From Streptomyces venezuelae (GTDB lineage Bacteria; Actinomycetota; Actinomycetes; Streptomycetales; Streptomycetaceae), in NCBI RefSeq assembly GCF_008642375.1, contig NZ_CP029194.1, forward strand, positions 124,001 through 188,000: a stretch of 64,000 bases of DNA, in the 5' to 3' direction. A program made the translations under genes and the position numbers. Below are positions 1 to 9,300 of the stretch, piece after piece; positions within the stretch are counted from its first letter, which is position 1; every line of letters begins with the position of its first letter. Under the pieces are notes generated by a model. The model did no database searches and was not told where the DNA came from. It worked only from the letters and a program-made list of their open reading frames with translations.

Positions 1-845
1 GCGAAGGCGGCGGGCCGTTCCAGTGCCACGAGGTGGAACAGCGCGGTGGTCAGGAAGAGCGCGCTCACGCCCCTCGTCCTGATCGCCTCGGCCAGGGCGT
101 CCGGATCCACCACGACCTCCTTGGGCAGGCCCTCCAGACGGGCGCCGTTGCACAGGGCACCCCAGATCTCGAACGTGGCGGCGTCGAACGCGGGGTTGGA
201 CGCCTGCGCCACGCGGTCGCCGGGCCCCAGGTCGATGTAGTCGGTGTCGGTCACCAGGTGAGTGACGGCACTCTGCGGGACGGCCACGCCCTTGGGGACG
301 CCGGTGGTGCCGGACGTGTAACAGATGTAGGCGATGTCGTCGGGGGACGCCCCGGACGGCGGCGGTTCCCGCCGGTCACCGGCCTGGTCGAGGAGGGCGG
401 CCGGTGAGACGGCTTCGGTGGCGTCGTGAACAGGGCCGCCTCCGGTCGCGATGGCATGGGTGATCAGCAGCCGGGCCCCGCAGTCCCGCAGCAGCTCCGC
501 GCGCCGCTGCCGCGGGTGTGCCGGATCCAGCGGTACGTAGGCGCAGCCCGCCCACACGGCCGCGAGGAACGCCGTCACCAGGTCGGTGCCCGGCGTCAGG
601 CACACGGCCACCAGGTCGCCCCTCGTCAGACCGCGTCCGCGCAGGGCCGCGGCCATCCGGCCCGCCCGCGCCATCAACTGGCGGTACGTCAGTTCGTCGT
701 CGCCGTAGGCGACCGCGATGGCGTCGGGGGACCGCCGTGCCTGCCGGAGCACGGCCTCCACCAGTACGCCGGCGGAGGGTATCGGCGAAAGAGCGTTCAC
801 CGCGGGTGTCACCTCGTTCCGTGTCACTGTCGGGCGGGCTGTCAT
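1..845 (-). CDS. Non-ribosomal peptide synthetase, N-terminal adenylation domain (partial, runs off left edge)
   Basis: The first 281 codons of a second NRPS are present. It opens directly with an adenylation domain and has no condensation domain in front. The A3 phosphate-binding loop YTSGTTGVPKG lies near residues 165-180, after the A2-type segment AYVPLDPAHP. The A4 region NPAFDAATFEIW gives D, A and F at specificity positions 235, 236 and 239, and the next visible position (278) is F, the same start (DAFF) as the upstream NRPS1. Such codes are usual for aliphatic residues, but the later positions are missing here. The ATG is 4 bases after the MFS stop, so translation is probably coupled to the exporter. 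As a loading module without a C domain it would activate an amino acid as its adenylate and pass it to a carrier domain to the left. Confidence 0.93.
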   Translation of the reverse strand, partial: MTARPTVTRNEVTPAVNALSPIPSAGVLVEAVLRQARRSPDAIAVAYGDDELTYRQLMARAGRMAAALRGRGLTRGDLVAVCLTPGTDLVTAFLAAVWAGCAYVPLDPAHPRQRRAELLRDCGARLLITHAIATGGGPVHDATEAVSPAALLDQAGDRREPPPSGASPDDIAYICYTSGTTGVPKGVAVPQSAVTHLVTDTDYIDLGPGDRVAQASNPAFDAATFEIWGALCNGARLEGLPKEVVVDPDALAEAIRTRGVSALFLTTALFHLVALERPAAF

Positions 846-849
846 ATGC

Positions 850-2112
850 TCACGCCCCGGCCGCTTCGGGCTCTTTCGGCTCCTTGTGTACTCGCGTTGT
901 CAGCTCACGCAGCTCCCGGCTGCACAGGGCAGCCGCCGTCGCGACCACCACCAGGGCGGCTCCCGCGAGCAGCGTGGTGCCCACGCCGGCCCGGTCCGCC
1001 ACAGGCCCCGCGGCCATCTCCCCGATCGGCAGGGCGATGAACGAGCCGAGCGCGTCGTAGGAGTAGACCCTGGCCAGCCGGTCCTCCGGGACGTTCTCCT
1101 GGAGGGACACCTCCCAGGCGACACCGAACTGCTCCATGGCGACGCCGTTGACGAACATCGCCACGGTGAGGAGCAGCACCCCGGGCGCCTCGGCGAGCAC
1201 CACCAGGGGTAGTGCCTCCAAGGCCACGACCGCGACGCCGATGCGCAGCGCGTGCCGGGCCCGGGAGCGTGCCGCGACGAATCCGCCGGCCACCGCCCCG
1301 GCCATCTGGGCGGCGAGCACAATGCCCCAGCCGGTGCGGCCGAACGTCTCGTCGGCGACCGCGGGGCCCAGAACGTGGACGCCTCCGGCGACCACGGCGT
1401 TGACCACCATGAACTGCACCACGACCACCCACACCCAGGTGCGGGAGGTGAACTCCTGCCAGCCCTCCCGCAACTCCCGCAACGGGTGCGCGCGTTCGGC
1501 CGGTTCGGACTTGCCGCCGGGGACCCGCAGACCGAAGTAGCAGAGGGCGGCGCCGAGGAACGCGACGGCGTTGCAGGCGATACCCCAGCCCGGACCGACG
1601 GCGGCAACGAGCACGCCACCGAGCGCCGCGCCGATGATCATGCCGAGGTTGATGGCCATGCGCATCAGCGCGTTCGCCGGGCGCAGCAGCTCCACCGGCA
1701 CCGTCTGCGGGGTGAGCGCCGCAGACGCCGGCATGGACACGGCGGACAGGGCACCGTTGAGCACGCTGAGCAGGATCAGCAGCGGGATCGTCGTGAAGTC
1801 CAGGAGCATGCTGACCGCAATGGCGCCTTGCACGACCGCCGCGGCGACCGCGGAGCCCTGCAGGATCACCGTCCGCGCGAACCGGTCGGCGATCACCCCG
1901 GCCGCCAGCAGGAGGACCACGTTGGCCAGCGACCGGGCACCCACCACGATCCCCAGGTCCGTCTTGGACCCGGTGAGGTCGAGCACGGCGAAGGCCAGCA
2001 CGATCGGGGCCATCGCGTTGGCGAAGTACATCAGCAGACGCCCCGACGCCAGCATCCGGAAGGGGCGCTCCCGCAGCGGCACGAGAAGCCCGTCCTGGGG
2101 GCGGCCACTCAT
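850..2112 (-). CDS. MFS transporter, probable product exporter (MFS_3/EntS-like)
   Basis: A 420-residue integral membrane protein with about twelve hydrophobic segments, the usual size for the drug/siderophore-export branch of the major facilitator superfamily. The N-terminal segment has the family's typical membrane stretch followed by a short cytoplasmic loop containing VIADR. The C-terminus is soluble and charged. The ATG overlaps the stop of the preceding caspase-like gene by 4 bases (ATGA), and the next NRPS starts 4 bases after its stop, so it belongs to the peptide operon. The inferred role is export of, or self-protection against, the cluster product. No substrate can be read from sequence. 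Confidence 0.93.
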   Translation of the reverse strand: MSGRPQDGLLVPLRERPFRMLASGRLLMYFANAMAPIVLAFAVLDLTGSKTDLGIVVGARSLANVVLLLAAGVIADRFARTVILQGSAVAAAVVQGAIAVSMLLDFTTIPLLILLSVLNGALSAVSMPASAALTPQTVPVELLRPANALMRMAINLGMIIGAALGGVLVAAVGPGWGIACNAVAFLGAALCYFGLRVPGGKSEPAERAHPLRELREGWQEFTSRTWVWVVVVQFMVVNAVVAGGVHVLGPAVADETFGRTGWGIVLAAQMAGAVAGGFVAARSRARHALRIGVAVVALEALPLVVLAEAPGVLLLTVAMFVNGVAMEQFGVAWEVSLQENVPEDRLARVYSYDALGSFIALPIGEMAAGPVADRAGVGTTLLAGAALVVVATAAALCSRELRELTTRVHKEPKEPEAAGA

Positions 2113-3941
2113 CGGGCCACCTCCTGGGCACCGTCGTCCGCCGGGAACAGTGTGAAGTGCACGCGGCGCGTCGCGATCCCCAGGTCGTGGATGGCGTAGG
2201 GGGTGAAGTAGTAGGCCTGCGGGGCGGCTTCGAGGTCCATCCGCAGGGTGAACTCGGTGTGCGCGGGTTCTCCGGCGGCCACCTCCACACGGCGCAGCAC
2301 GGGCTGCACCTTCGCGGACAGATACGTCGGCAGCACTATGCCCATGTTGACCGTTCCCGCCCGCTCCGCGACGGTCTCCACCACCACGTGCAGGCTGCCC
2401 CCGGACTCCGCACGCTCCTGCGCCTTGACCCGCAGCTGCGGCGCGCCGACGAAGGAGTTGCCGACGTCCCCGCACCGCGCACACACGTCCTGCACCGTGT
2501 CGACGATGACGGGCACCCGGCCGCGCCGGACATAGCCTTGCACCGGCAGACCACACGCGCAGGGCGACTCGGCGGCCACCGGCGCCTCGGCGACACTGCG
2601 CTCGCCCCAGTACGTCGGGAACATCAGCACCGGATCGTCGTGGTGCTTGGCGAGCCGGTGGGCCAGCGCCAGGTCGAGCGACTTCACCTCGGCGGCGATC
2701 GCCGCCGCCGCGCCCTGGTCGAGCGGGGACAGTGCGACGGTACGCACCGCGTCCCGCAGCACCGTGTCCGACAGTTGCCGCAGCCGGGGCCGCAGCGGGT
2801 GGGCGTCGTCCAGCAGACCGCTGTCCAGCAGACCGCCCAGCCTCGCTCCGACCGTGTGCAGCGCCGGGCCCGGTGCGTCGGCGGCGGGTTCGTCCACCTC
2901 GGCCGGGCGGTACGAGGTCAGGCCGATCTGGACGAACGCCGGATACGGGTTGATGTCCGCGAGTTTCTCGTTGATCATGCGCGCCACGCTGCCGCCGGCC
3001 GGGTCGGCCGTGGCCCAGGTGAGGATCTCCGGCCGCTGGGCGTCGCACGCGGTGAGCGTCGCCAGCACGGTCTGGGCGGGGCCGTCCAGGGCGTTGAGCA
3101 GGATGACGTACTTCGGGTCGTACATGGCGTGGTCGGCCAGGGGGCCGCTGAAGCAGTTCGCGAGCACGAGCTCGGCCGCCCGCAGCCGCTGCGCCGGGAT
3201 CAGCTTGTCCTCCGGCTTGGGGCAGCCGAGCCCGAACGCGCACTTGGGCCCCGGCGCGTCCGGGGCGCGCTCGCCGACGGGGCTCAGCCCGCACACGGTG
3301 AACTGGCCCAGGTTCAGCTGGTCGTCCTTGCCGTTGCCGTGCAGCATCAGCCGGCGCCACACGCGGCCGAGCGCCAGGCCCTGCACGTCCTCGTGCCGCA
3401 CCTCCTCGGCTCCGAACCAGTGCACGCCCGGTGCCGGCGTACGGTCGTCGTGCTCCGAGAACACCCCGTCCGCGCCGTCCGGCATGGCGCGCCCGTACTG
3501 CTTGGCGACCACCCAGCTCAGCGTGTGCACATCCCGTCCGGTCAGCAGGATCAGATCGCGTCCCTGCGCGTGACACCGCTCGACAAGACCCTGCAGGGCG
3601 CTCGCCGTCACCTCCGCGTACGTGCCGACGACCAGCACCGAGCCCGTCTCCGGCACGCCGGAGAGATCGACCGCCCACGTGCGGGCCAGCGGCTCCGCGA
3701 GGGCGCGCACGGCGGCGGGCGGTGTACCGACGAAGAGTCCGGTGTCGCAGGCCACCGGGGCCCGGAGTCCGTCGTAGACCTCCTCGGCGAGGGCGATGCC
3801 TTCCAGGAGATCGGCCCGCTCTCCGACCCAGACCGGGATGGGCGCGGCGCCGGGGCCTTCGGCCTGCCACCGCGTGACGGCCTCGCCGTAGGAGGGCAGC
3901 GTCGTGCAGGAGAGGAACCGCGGCCCGTGAGAACTGCTCAT
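2109..3941 (-). CDS. Unrecognised 610-residue protein with caspase/CHAT-like His-Cys pair and Cys-rich zinc-site-like region
   Basis: I do not recognise a named family. The first half alternates hydrophobic strands and helices. One strand ends in LMLHGNG (His201) and a later strand in LVLANCFSG (Cys263). A strand followed by His-Gly, then a second strand ending in the catalytic Cys, is the hallmark of clan CD peptidases (caspase, gingipain, CHAT). Between them lies a Cys-bearing loop (CAFGLGC, about residues 234-240). A second cluster, CAC near 461-463 and CARC near 487-490, could bind zinc. The C-terminal 100 residues look like a beta-rich domain. It lies between the ATP-grasp ligase and the exporter with 4-base overlaps on both sides. 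Possible roles are peptide maturation or processing, or a scaffold. The fold is an inference; the residues are seen. Confidence 0.8.
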   Translation of the reverse strand: MSSSHGPRFLSCTTLPSYGEAVTRWQAEGPGAAPIPVWVGERADLLEGIALAEEVYDGLRAPVACDTGLFVGTPPAAVRALAEPLARTWAVDLSGVPETGSVLVVGTYAEVTASALQGLVERCHAQGRDLILLTGRDVHTLSWVVAKQYGRAMPDGADGVFSEHDDRTPAPGVHWFGAEEVRHEDVQGLALGRVWRRLMLHGNGKDDQLNLGQFTVCGLSPVGERAPDAPGPKCAFGLGCPKPEDKLIPAQRLRAAELVLANCFSGPLADHAMYDPKYVILLNALDGPAQTVLATLTACDAQRPEILTWATADPAGGSVARMINEKLADINPYPAFVQIGLTSYRPAEVDEPAADAPGPALHTVGARLGGLLDSGLLDDAHPLRPRLRQLSDTVLRDAVRTVALSPLDQGAAAAIAAEVKSLDLALAHRLAKHHDDPVLMFPTYWGERSVAEAPVAAESPCACGLPVQGYVRRGRVPVIVDTVQDVCARCGDVGNSFVGAPQLRVKAQERAESGGSLHVVVETVAERAGTVNMGIVLPTYLSAKVQPVLRRVEVAAGEPAHTEFTLRMDLEAAPQAYYFTPYAIHDLGIATRRVHFTLFPADDGAQEVAR

Positions 3942-5194
3942 ACCGGCACGACCACCAGTTCGAAGTGGTCCAGTACCGCCCGCATCCGCTCCTCCACCTC
4001 GTCCGCCGTGGCCCCTTCCACGTGGACGTAGCCGGTGCTGGCGTGGGAGGCGCGCGGCGGGTCGAGCACATCGCCGGGCCGGACCGTCAGATGCGCGTCG
4101 AGGACGCCCGGCAAGCGGCGCAGCTCCTCCTCGCCGGTGATGCTCAGCAGCTTTCCCGGCCGGATGGGCAGCAGCAGGTCGCCCACGGCGCGGTCACGCG
4201 TGTACTCGGGGAGGGGAACCCGGTCGACGTAGGTGTCCAGGACGACGCTCAGGAAGTCGAATCCGTAGGCGAGGCCGTGGTTCATCGGCACCTCGCAGCC
4301 GCTGAGCCGGGCCGCCACCTCGCTCATGTAGAACTCGCCGTCGTCGGTCAGGAAGAACTCCCCGTGCAGATAGCCGTAGGGAATCCCCAACCCGTCGGTG
4401 AGGCGCTGGGCCAGGTCCTTGGCGTCGACCGGGAGCTTCTCCGACGGGGCGTAGGTGATGTTGGCGTTGATCGCCCCGTCCAGCACCTCCAGGATCGGGC
4501 GCGGATTCTTGGACAGGTAGGCGTCCACAACGGTCCCGCGCGCCACGACGGCGCACAGTTGGAACTCACGGCCGCTGATGTACTGCTCGACCATCCAGGA
4601 AAGGCCGGCATCCAGCGGCAGCATCGGGGCGAGGTCCTCCGGCGAGTCGAGCCGGTAGGTACTGATGCAGGAGTCCGAGTCGATCGGCTTGAGGATCACC
4701 GGCCAGCCGTGGGCGTCGCCGAACTCCACCACGTCCTCCGGTGAGGTGACCGCTCGGTAGGCGGCGTGCGGGATGCCCAGCTCCGCGTAACGGTCCTTCA
4801 TGGTCGTCTTGTTGCGCACCCAGGCCACCTGCTCCTCGGACAGGTGCGGCAGCCCGACCAGCGACGCGAAGCGCTGCGCGTCCGCCTGCAGGGCCTCGTT
4901 GGGGTTGCAGAAGTGGCTGGGCACGACGGCCGCGTCCCGGATCCAGTCCCGGTAGCGGGCCGCCTCCTCCTCCAGGGGCAGGGCTGTGGCCAGGGTGAAG
5001 GTCGGAATGTTTGCGGTGCGCCGCACGTACTCCTCGGTCAGGGGCACCGAGTCGAAGCGGAGCAGAACGACCTCGACGTCGGTCCGGCTCAGGACACTCT
5101 CCGTGAAGGTGGAGCGACGGCTCTCCACCAGCAGGACCGCCGGGCGTGCGGAGGGTGTGGTTTCCGGACGCGGCGCGGTGACGGATGTGGTCAT
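3938..5194 (-). CDS. ATP-grasp domain amide/peptide ligase
   Basis: A 418-residue protein of the carboxylate-amine ligase type (BacD, carbamoyl-phosphate-synthetase-like ATP-grasp). The central nucleotide-binding lobe has VRNKTTMKDRYAELGIPHAAYR and then WPVILKPIDSDSC, the ATP-grasp lysine strand. The metal-binding end reads FYMSEVAARLSG, where the common form is EINPRLGG, so one acidic/Asn ligand is altered. The N-terminal 100 residues resemble a substrate-binding pre-ATP-grasp domain. Such enzymes activate a carboxylate as acyl phosphate and join it to an amine. In this cluster it could make an amide bond outside the NRPS line or build a precursor. Its stop overlaps the start of the caspase-like gene by 4 bases. 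The start has a purine-rich site (AAGGAGAACC) just upstream. Confidence 0.9.
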   Translation of the reverse strand: MTTSVTAPRPETTPSARPAVLLVESRRSTFTESVLSRTDVEVVLLRFDSVPLTEEYVRRTANIPTFTLATALPLEEEAARYRDWIRDAAVVPSHFCNPNEALQADAQRFASLVGLPHLSEEQVAWVRNKTTMKDRYAELGIPHAAYRAVTSPEDVVEFGDAHGWPVILKPIDSDSCISTYRLDSPEDLAPMLPLDAGLSWMVEQYISGREFQLCAVVARGTVVDAYLSKNPRPILEVLDGAINANITYAPSEKLPVDAKDLAQRLTDGLGIPYGYLHGEFFLTDDGEFYMSEVAARLSGCEVPMNHGLAYGFDFLSVVLDTYVDRVPLPEYTRDRAVGDLLLPIRPGKLLSITGEEELRRLPGVLDAHLTVRPGDVLDPPRASHASTGYVHVEGATADEVEERMRAVLDHFELVVVPV

Positions 5195-5266
5195 GTTGGT
5201 TCTCCTTACGGCGCGGGCCGAGGCCGTTGCCGGGCAGTGGGGGGGCGGATGACGGGCAGACCGGCG

Positions 5267-6265
5267 TCAGGCGATGACCCGGGTCGTGCCGTCGATACGT
5301 CCTGGCCGGGTGCGACGCAGATCGCGGACGACGTTGACGCGCTTGAGCCACCGGTCCCGGCCGTCGAAGCCGGCGCGGAAGGCGCGACGGCCGTGCACCA
5401 CATTGCGGTTGTCGACGAAGCAGACGTCACCGGTGCGGATCGGGATGTCGCTGAGGTTGCCGTCCAGATGCTCGACGACCCAGGCGAACGCCTCGGCCGC
5501 CTCGGCGTCGCCGTCCTGCGCCCGGAAGTAGTCCCGGTCGATCCGCAGGACCGGGCAGCCCGGATGGCCGCTGAGGACGGCGACGGGCTCGCCTTGCGGA
5601 GCGCCCTCGTCGTACTCGTGCGAGGCGTCGGGAACTGCCGTGAACCTTGGCTCGGCGAGGATCCGGGCGAACCTCTCCGGCAGTCTGGCGAGGTCGACGT
5701 GAGACAGGGTGGTGGGGACGCCCGAGTTGCGCAGCGCGAACAGGCCCACCCAGTCGGCGCGGTACGGGGAGAAGGCGTCCTCGGTGTGCCAGGCGAGTTC
5801 GAGTTCACTGGACGCGGACACCAGGCTCCGCTCGTAGCCGCGGCTCGGCAGGACGTCGGTGACGAGCCGGCCGGACTGCTGGGCCTGCCAGCCGATCACG
5901 TCGCCGAGAAGCGCCGAGTACAGCACGAGCAGGCAGGCGTAGGCCTCGCTCGACTTGGTGTTGCTCACGCTCCAGTGGCCGGGTGTCTCGCCCAGCTCCT
6001 CGTCGTCGACGACGTTCCCGCGGATGACGATCGCGTGGGCGCGCTCGTCGTGGCGGGCCCCGTTGACGTGGCGCCGTACCGAGAGCGGTAAGTCGTGGGC
6101 GAGCACGGGCGCCTCGTCGAGGAAGCGCTGGTCGTCCGGGGACTTGTACTCGTTCGCGCAGTCGACGGCCAGCGCGTGGGCAGCTGCGGCGTCCTGCTCG
6201 GACAGGTCGAGTATGTGACGATGCGACGCCTCGAGGCCGTCCGGAGGCGATACGTCTGTGGGCAT
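5267..6265 (-). CDS. Fe(II)/2-oxoglutarate amino-acid beta-hydroxylase (VioC/AsnO/clavaminate synthase-like)
   Basis: A 332-residue non-heme iron dioxygenase close in length to VioC and AsnO. It has the HxE facial-triad variant of that family: AWHTEDAF gives His160 and Glu162, with the distal His291 in VVHGRRAF and a downstream Arg segment (RWLKRVNVVRDLRR) expected to bind 2-oxoglutarate. Preceding elements such as GETPGHWS and YRADWVGLFALRN match the clavaminate-synthase-like group, which stereospecifically hydroxylates the beta carbon of Arg, Asn, Leu or a related free or carrier-bound amino acid. The ATG at 6265 was chosen because it starts a full-length family domain 50 bases after the NRPS stop; a longer in-frame reading would add sequence with no family match. 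The substrate is unknown. Confidence 0.92.
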   Translation of the reverse strand: MPTDVSPPDGLEASHRHILDLSEQDAAAAHALAVDCANEYKSPDDQRFLDEAPVLAHDLPLSVRRHVNGARHDERAHAIVIRGNVVDDEELGETPGHWSVSNTKSSEAYACLLVLYSALLGDVIGWQAQQSGRLVTDVLPSRGYERSLVSASSELELAWHTEDAFSPYRADWVGLFALRNSGVPTTLSHVDLARLPERFARILAEPRFTAVPDASHEYDEGAPQGEPVAVLSGHPGCPVLRIDRDYFRAQDGDAEAAEAFAWVVEHLDGNLSDIPIRTGDVCFVDNRNVVHGRRAFRAGFDGRDRWLKRVNVVRDLRRTRPGRIDGTTRVIA

Positions 6266-6315
6266 GACTACCTCGCAGAGAAGAAGACGTGAAAAGAGGG
6301 TGGTGAGAAAAGGAA

Positions 6316-9300
6316 TCAGACGCCGCGACCGGCAGCCGCGTGTTCCTCGACGTGGTCGAGACACAGCTCCCGAATGTCCTCCGGGTGCGCCACCTGCCAG
6401 CCGGCGGGAACGGAAAGGGAGGCGGGCCACAGGGCATGCCGTCCCTCGGCGTCGACGGCCACGACGAACGTCGCGTACTCGTCCTCGAACGGGTCGTCCT
6501 GCCAGGGCGTGTCCAGCGCCTGCCAGCGGCCGTCCGCCGTCCGGCGCGCGGCCGTCACGGCACGCCACATGCGGCTTCCCGGTGCACCGAACGGATCGGG
6601 AACGAAACGCTCGGCCGAGCTGCCGGGACGGTCCGCGTATCCGTGCGCAACACCCGTGCCCGCCACGTAGAGCGCTCCGACGGCGCCGGGCGGCACGGGA
6701 CGCAGCGCGGCGTCCAGGATGTACACGCGGTGGTCGCCCAGCGGGCTGTCACCGGCGCCGGGTGCGGATTCGGTCAGCAGCCTGGCCTCGGCGGCACCGT
6801 GCCGGGTGACCACGGCAGGGCCGGTGGACGGCACGTCCACACTCGTTGCCGTACCGGCCGTGGTGTGGACGAGGAGCTCGCGGACACCAGGGAGGTCCGC
6901 TGCCGGGCCGGCGGAGTCCCGCAGCAGCGCGGCAGCCGTCTCCGCGGGCGCCCACACCTCGTCCGGCGCGGTCAGGCGCAGCCAGTCGGCCAGGGCCGAG
7001 GTGTCCGTCGCGGCACCGACGTCGGGTATCAGCAGCGTGCGACCGCAGGCCAGCGCCGTGAGCAGATCGAACGCGGCGTCCGTGTCGGGGCGGGGCGTCC
7101 GGGTCAGCCACGCGGCACGGGCCCCCGGGCGACGAGCGGCGTTACGGGTGGCGAGGACGACGATGCTCTCGTCGCCGACGAGGGCGTGGTCCGCTCCGGC
7201 CGGTGCCATGAGCACCGGGCGATGAGGAGACACAGCCGGCCCCTCGTCCTCGTCGCGCGACGAACGGCGGCCCGGAGTCCCGGTCTCTTCCACCGGATCG
7301 AGCAGGTTCGGCTCGTCGCTCCCCGGGCCCACGAGGAGGACCGGCACGCCCCCGGCGTCCACGCTCGCGTCGGCGACGACGAGTGTCGGCCGGGCGGCAC
7401 CGAGCCGCTTCAGCACGTCCCCGTCACCGGCGTCGCCCGCCAGCGGAAGGCAGACCGCCCCCACCTTGGCGACGGCCAGCACCGCGACCGAGAAGTCCAC
7501 GGGCGAGCCGAGCGACACGGCGACGACCGTGCCCGGCCCCGCTCCGTGCTCGGACAGGCGCTCGGCGACACGCTCCGAGCAGGAGTCCAGGGCGGCGTAG
7601 CCGATCGTCCGCCCGGCGTACACGAGCGCGGCGGCGTCGGGCCGGGTGTCGGCCTGCTCGGCGAAGAGCCGAGTCATGGTCGTGTCGGGCAGCTCGTACG
7701 CGGGCCCGTTCCACGCGCGCTGGGCCCTCACCAGAGACTCCTCCGAGTACAGGGCGAGAAGGCTCACGGGTGTGCCCGGCGCGCCGAGAGCGGAGTCCAG
7801 CAGGGCAAGCAGCTGCTCGGTGACGGAGACCGCTGTGTCACGGCCGACGGTTTCCCGGCGGAAGGTGACCGCGATGTCGATGCCCTCCGCGGCACCCGTG
7901 ACGGACCGCCGTTCGGTCAGCACCAGCCGCAGTTCGGCGGCCGGGTCCGGCCACTCGGGCTCGCCCATGCGAACGCCTAGTCCCGCGGCTTCGAGAACGG
8001 GCGCCGTCTGGGGGGCGACGGCCAGTACGACACCGCCGGGCGAAGTCCGGAGCGGTTCGGCCTGTCGGTAGGCAGCCAAGTCCGCGTCGCGCACCCGGTG
8101 CAGCAGGGTTCGGAAGGTGGGGTCACCGGAGACGTCGGTCCGCAGGGACAGCATCCGGTCGAGCGGGCCGACCGCCGCACGCAGGGCCTGCTCGCCCCGG
8201 TTCGGGACCTGCGCGGCCAGAACGATGTCGTCTCCGGCACCGAGCCGCGCGAGAAGAGCCGCCATGCCCGCGTGCACCAACATGAACAGGGTGGTGCCGT
8301 GCTCCGCCGCGCCTTCGGCGAACCGGCGATGGGTGCCCGCGTCGACGCTGGTGCGCCAGGTGCCGTACGACGGACCGTCGCCCCCCGTCGGCGTGGTGGG
8401 CAGTGCGGTCGGGGCGGGCCCGTCGGTCGGCGCGGGGCGGTCCCTTTCCGGAACCGGTAGCGCTACCGGTTCCCGGAGCGGAGTTCCCCCGGTGACGCGT
8501 GCCGTGTACGCGGTGGCGAAGTCGGACGCGAGGACCGGAAGTGACCAGGCGTCGGCCGCGCCCGGGTGCAGGACGACGAGGAGCAGATGCTCGTCCGGTG
8601 CGAGAGTGAACAGCCGGGTCGACCAGGAGTGTTCGTCCGCGTCGCCGACCGGGTGCCGCCGCGCGGTCCGGAGCGCCGCGAGGGCGTCCGCCTCGGTGGC
8701 CGGCTCGGCAGTGATGCCGGGGACGCGCCGCATCCCGTGGCGTACGGACAGGTCGTCAAGCGCCGCGTCGAGGGCCGCCGTGTGGAGCGTGCCGCTCAGG
8801 CGCAGCGGCAGGACGTAGCTTCCGTCGCAGGTGACCCCGCCGTGAGGTGGCCGGGGGTCGCCGAGCCGGGCGGCCAGCAGCGCGGGAGTCGGTGCCTCGT
8901 ACAACGCACGCGCTCCCGGGTCCTCTCCAAGGGACGCGCGGAGCCGGGCCATGAGCCGGGCGGCGGCCAGTGAGTGGCCGCCGACGGCGAAGAAGTTCGA
9001 GTCCGCGGACACCTCGTACCCGGGCAGGGCGAGGACCTCCGCGAACAGGTCGCGCACCAGTTCCTCCAGCGGCGTCCCCGGCGGGGTCCCGCGCGCGGCG
9101 GAGAATACAGGCACGGGAAGGGCACGACGGTCGACCTTGCCGTTCGGGGTGAGCGGCATCGCGTCCAGCATCATGAACGCGGACGGCACCATGTAGTCCG
9201 GCAGTTGCTCCTGCAGGTAGCCGCGCAGGACGGAGCCGAGGTCGGTCGTCCGGTCGAAGGCGTTCGGAGAGTTGGCGCCGGAGTCCGCATCGGCCAGGGT

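Noticed and set aside
2157..4031. Plus-strand 624-codon open frame opposite the caspase-like gene
   Set aside because: Composition of a shadow frame; no domain, signal peptide or ribosome site; the opposite strand has coupled start/stop overlaps and family motifs.
850..4071. A single open frame of 1073 codons on the minus strand covering several cluster genes
   Set aside because: Only its last 420 codons (the MFS gene) make a protein with a known fold; the first part runs out of frame through the caspase-like gene and has the low-complexity Arg/Gly/Ala text typical of GC-rich shadow frames.
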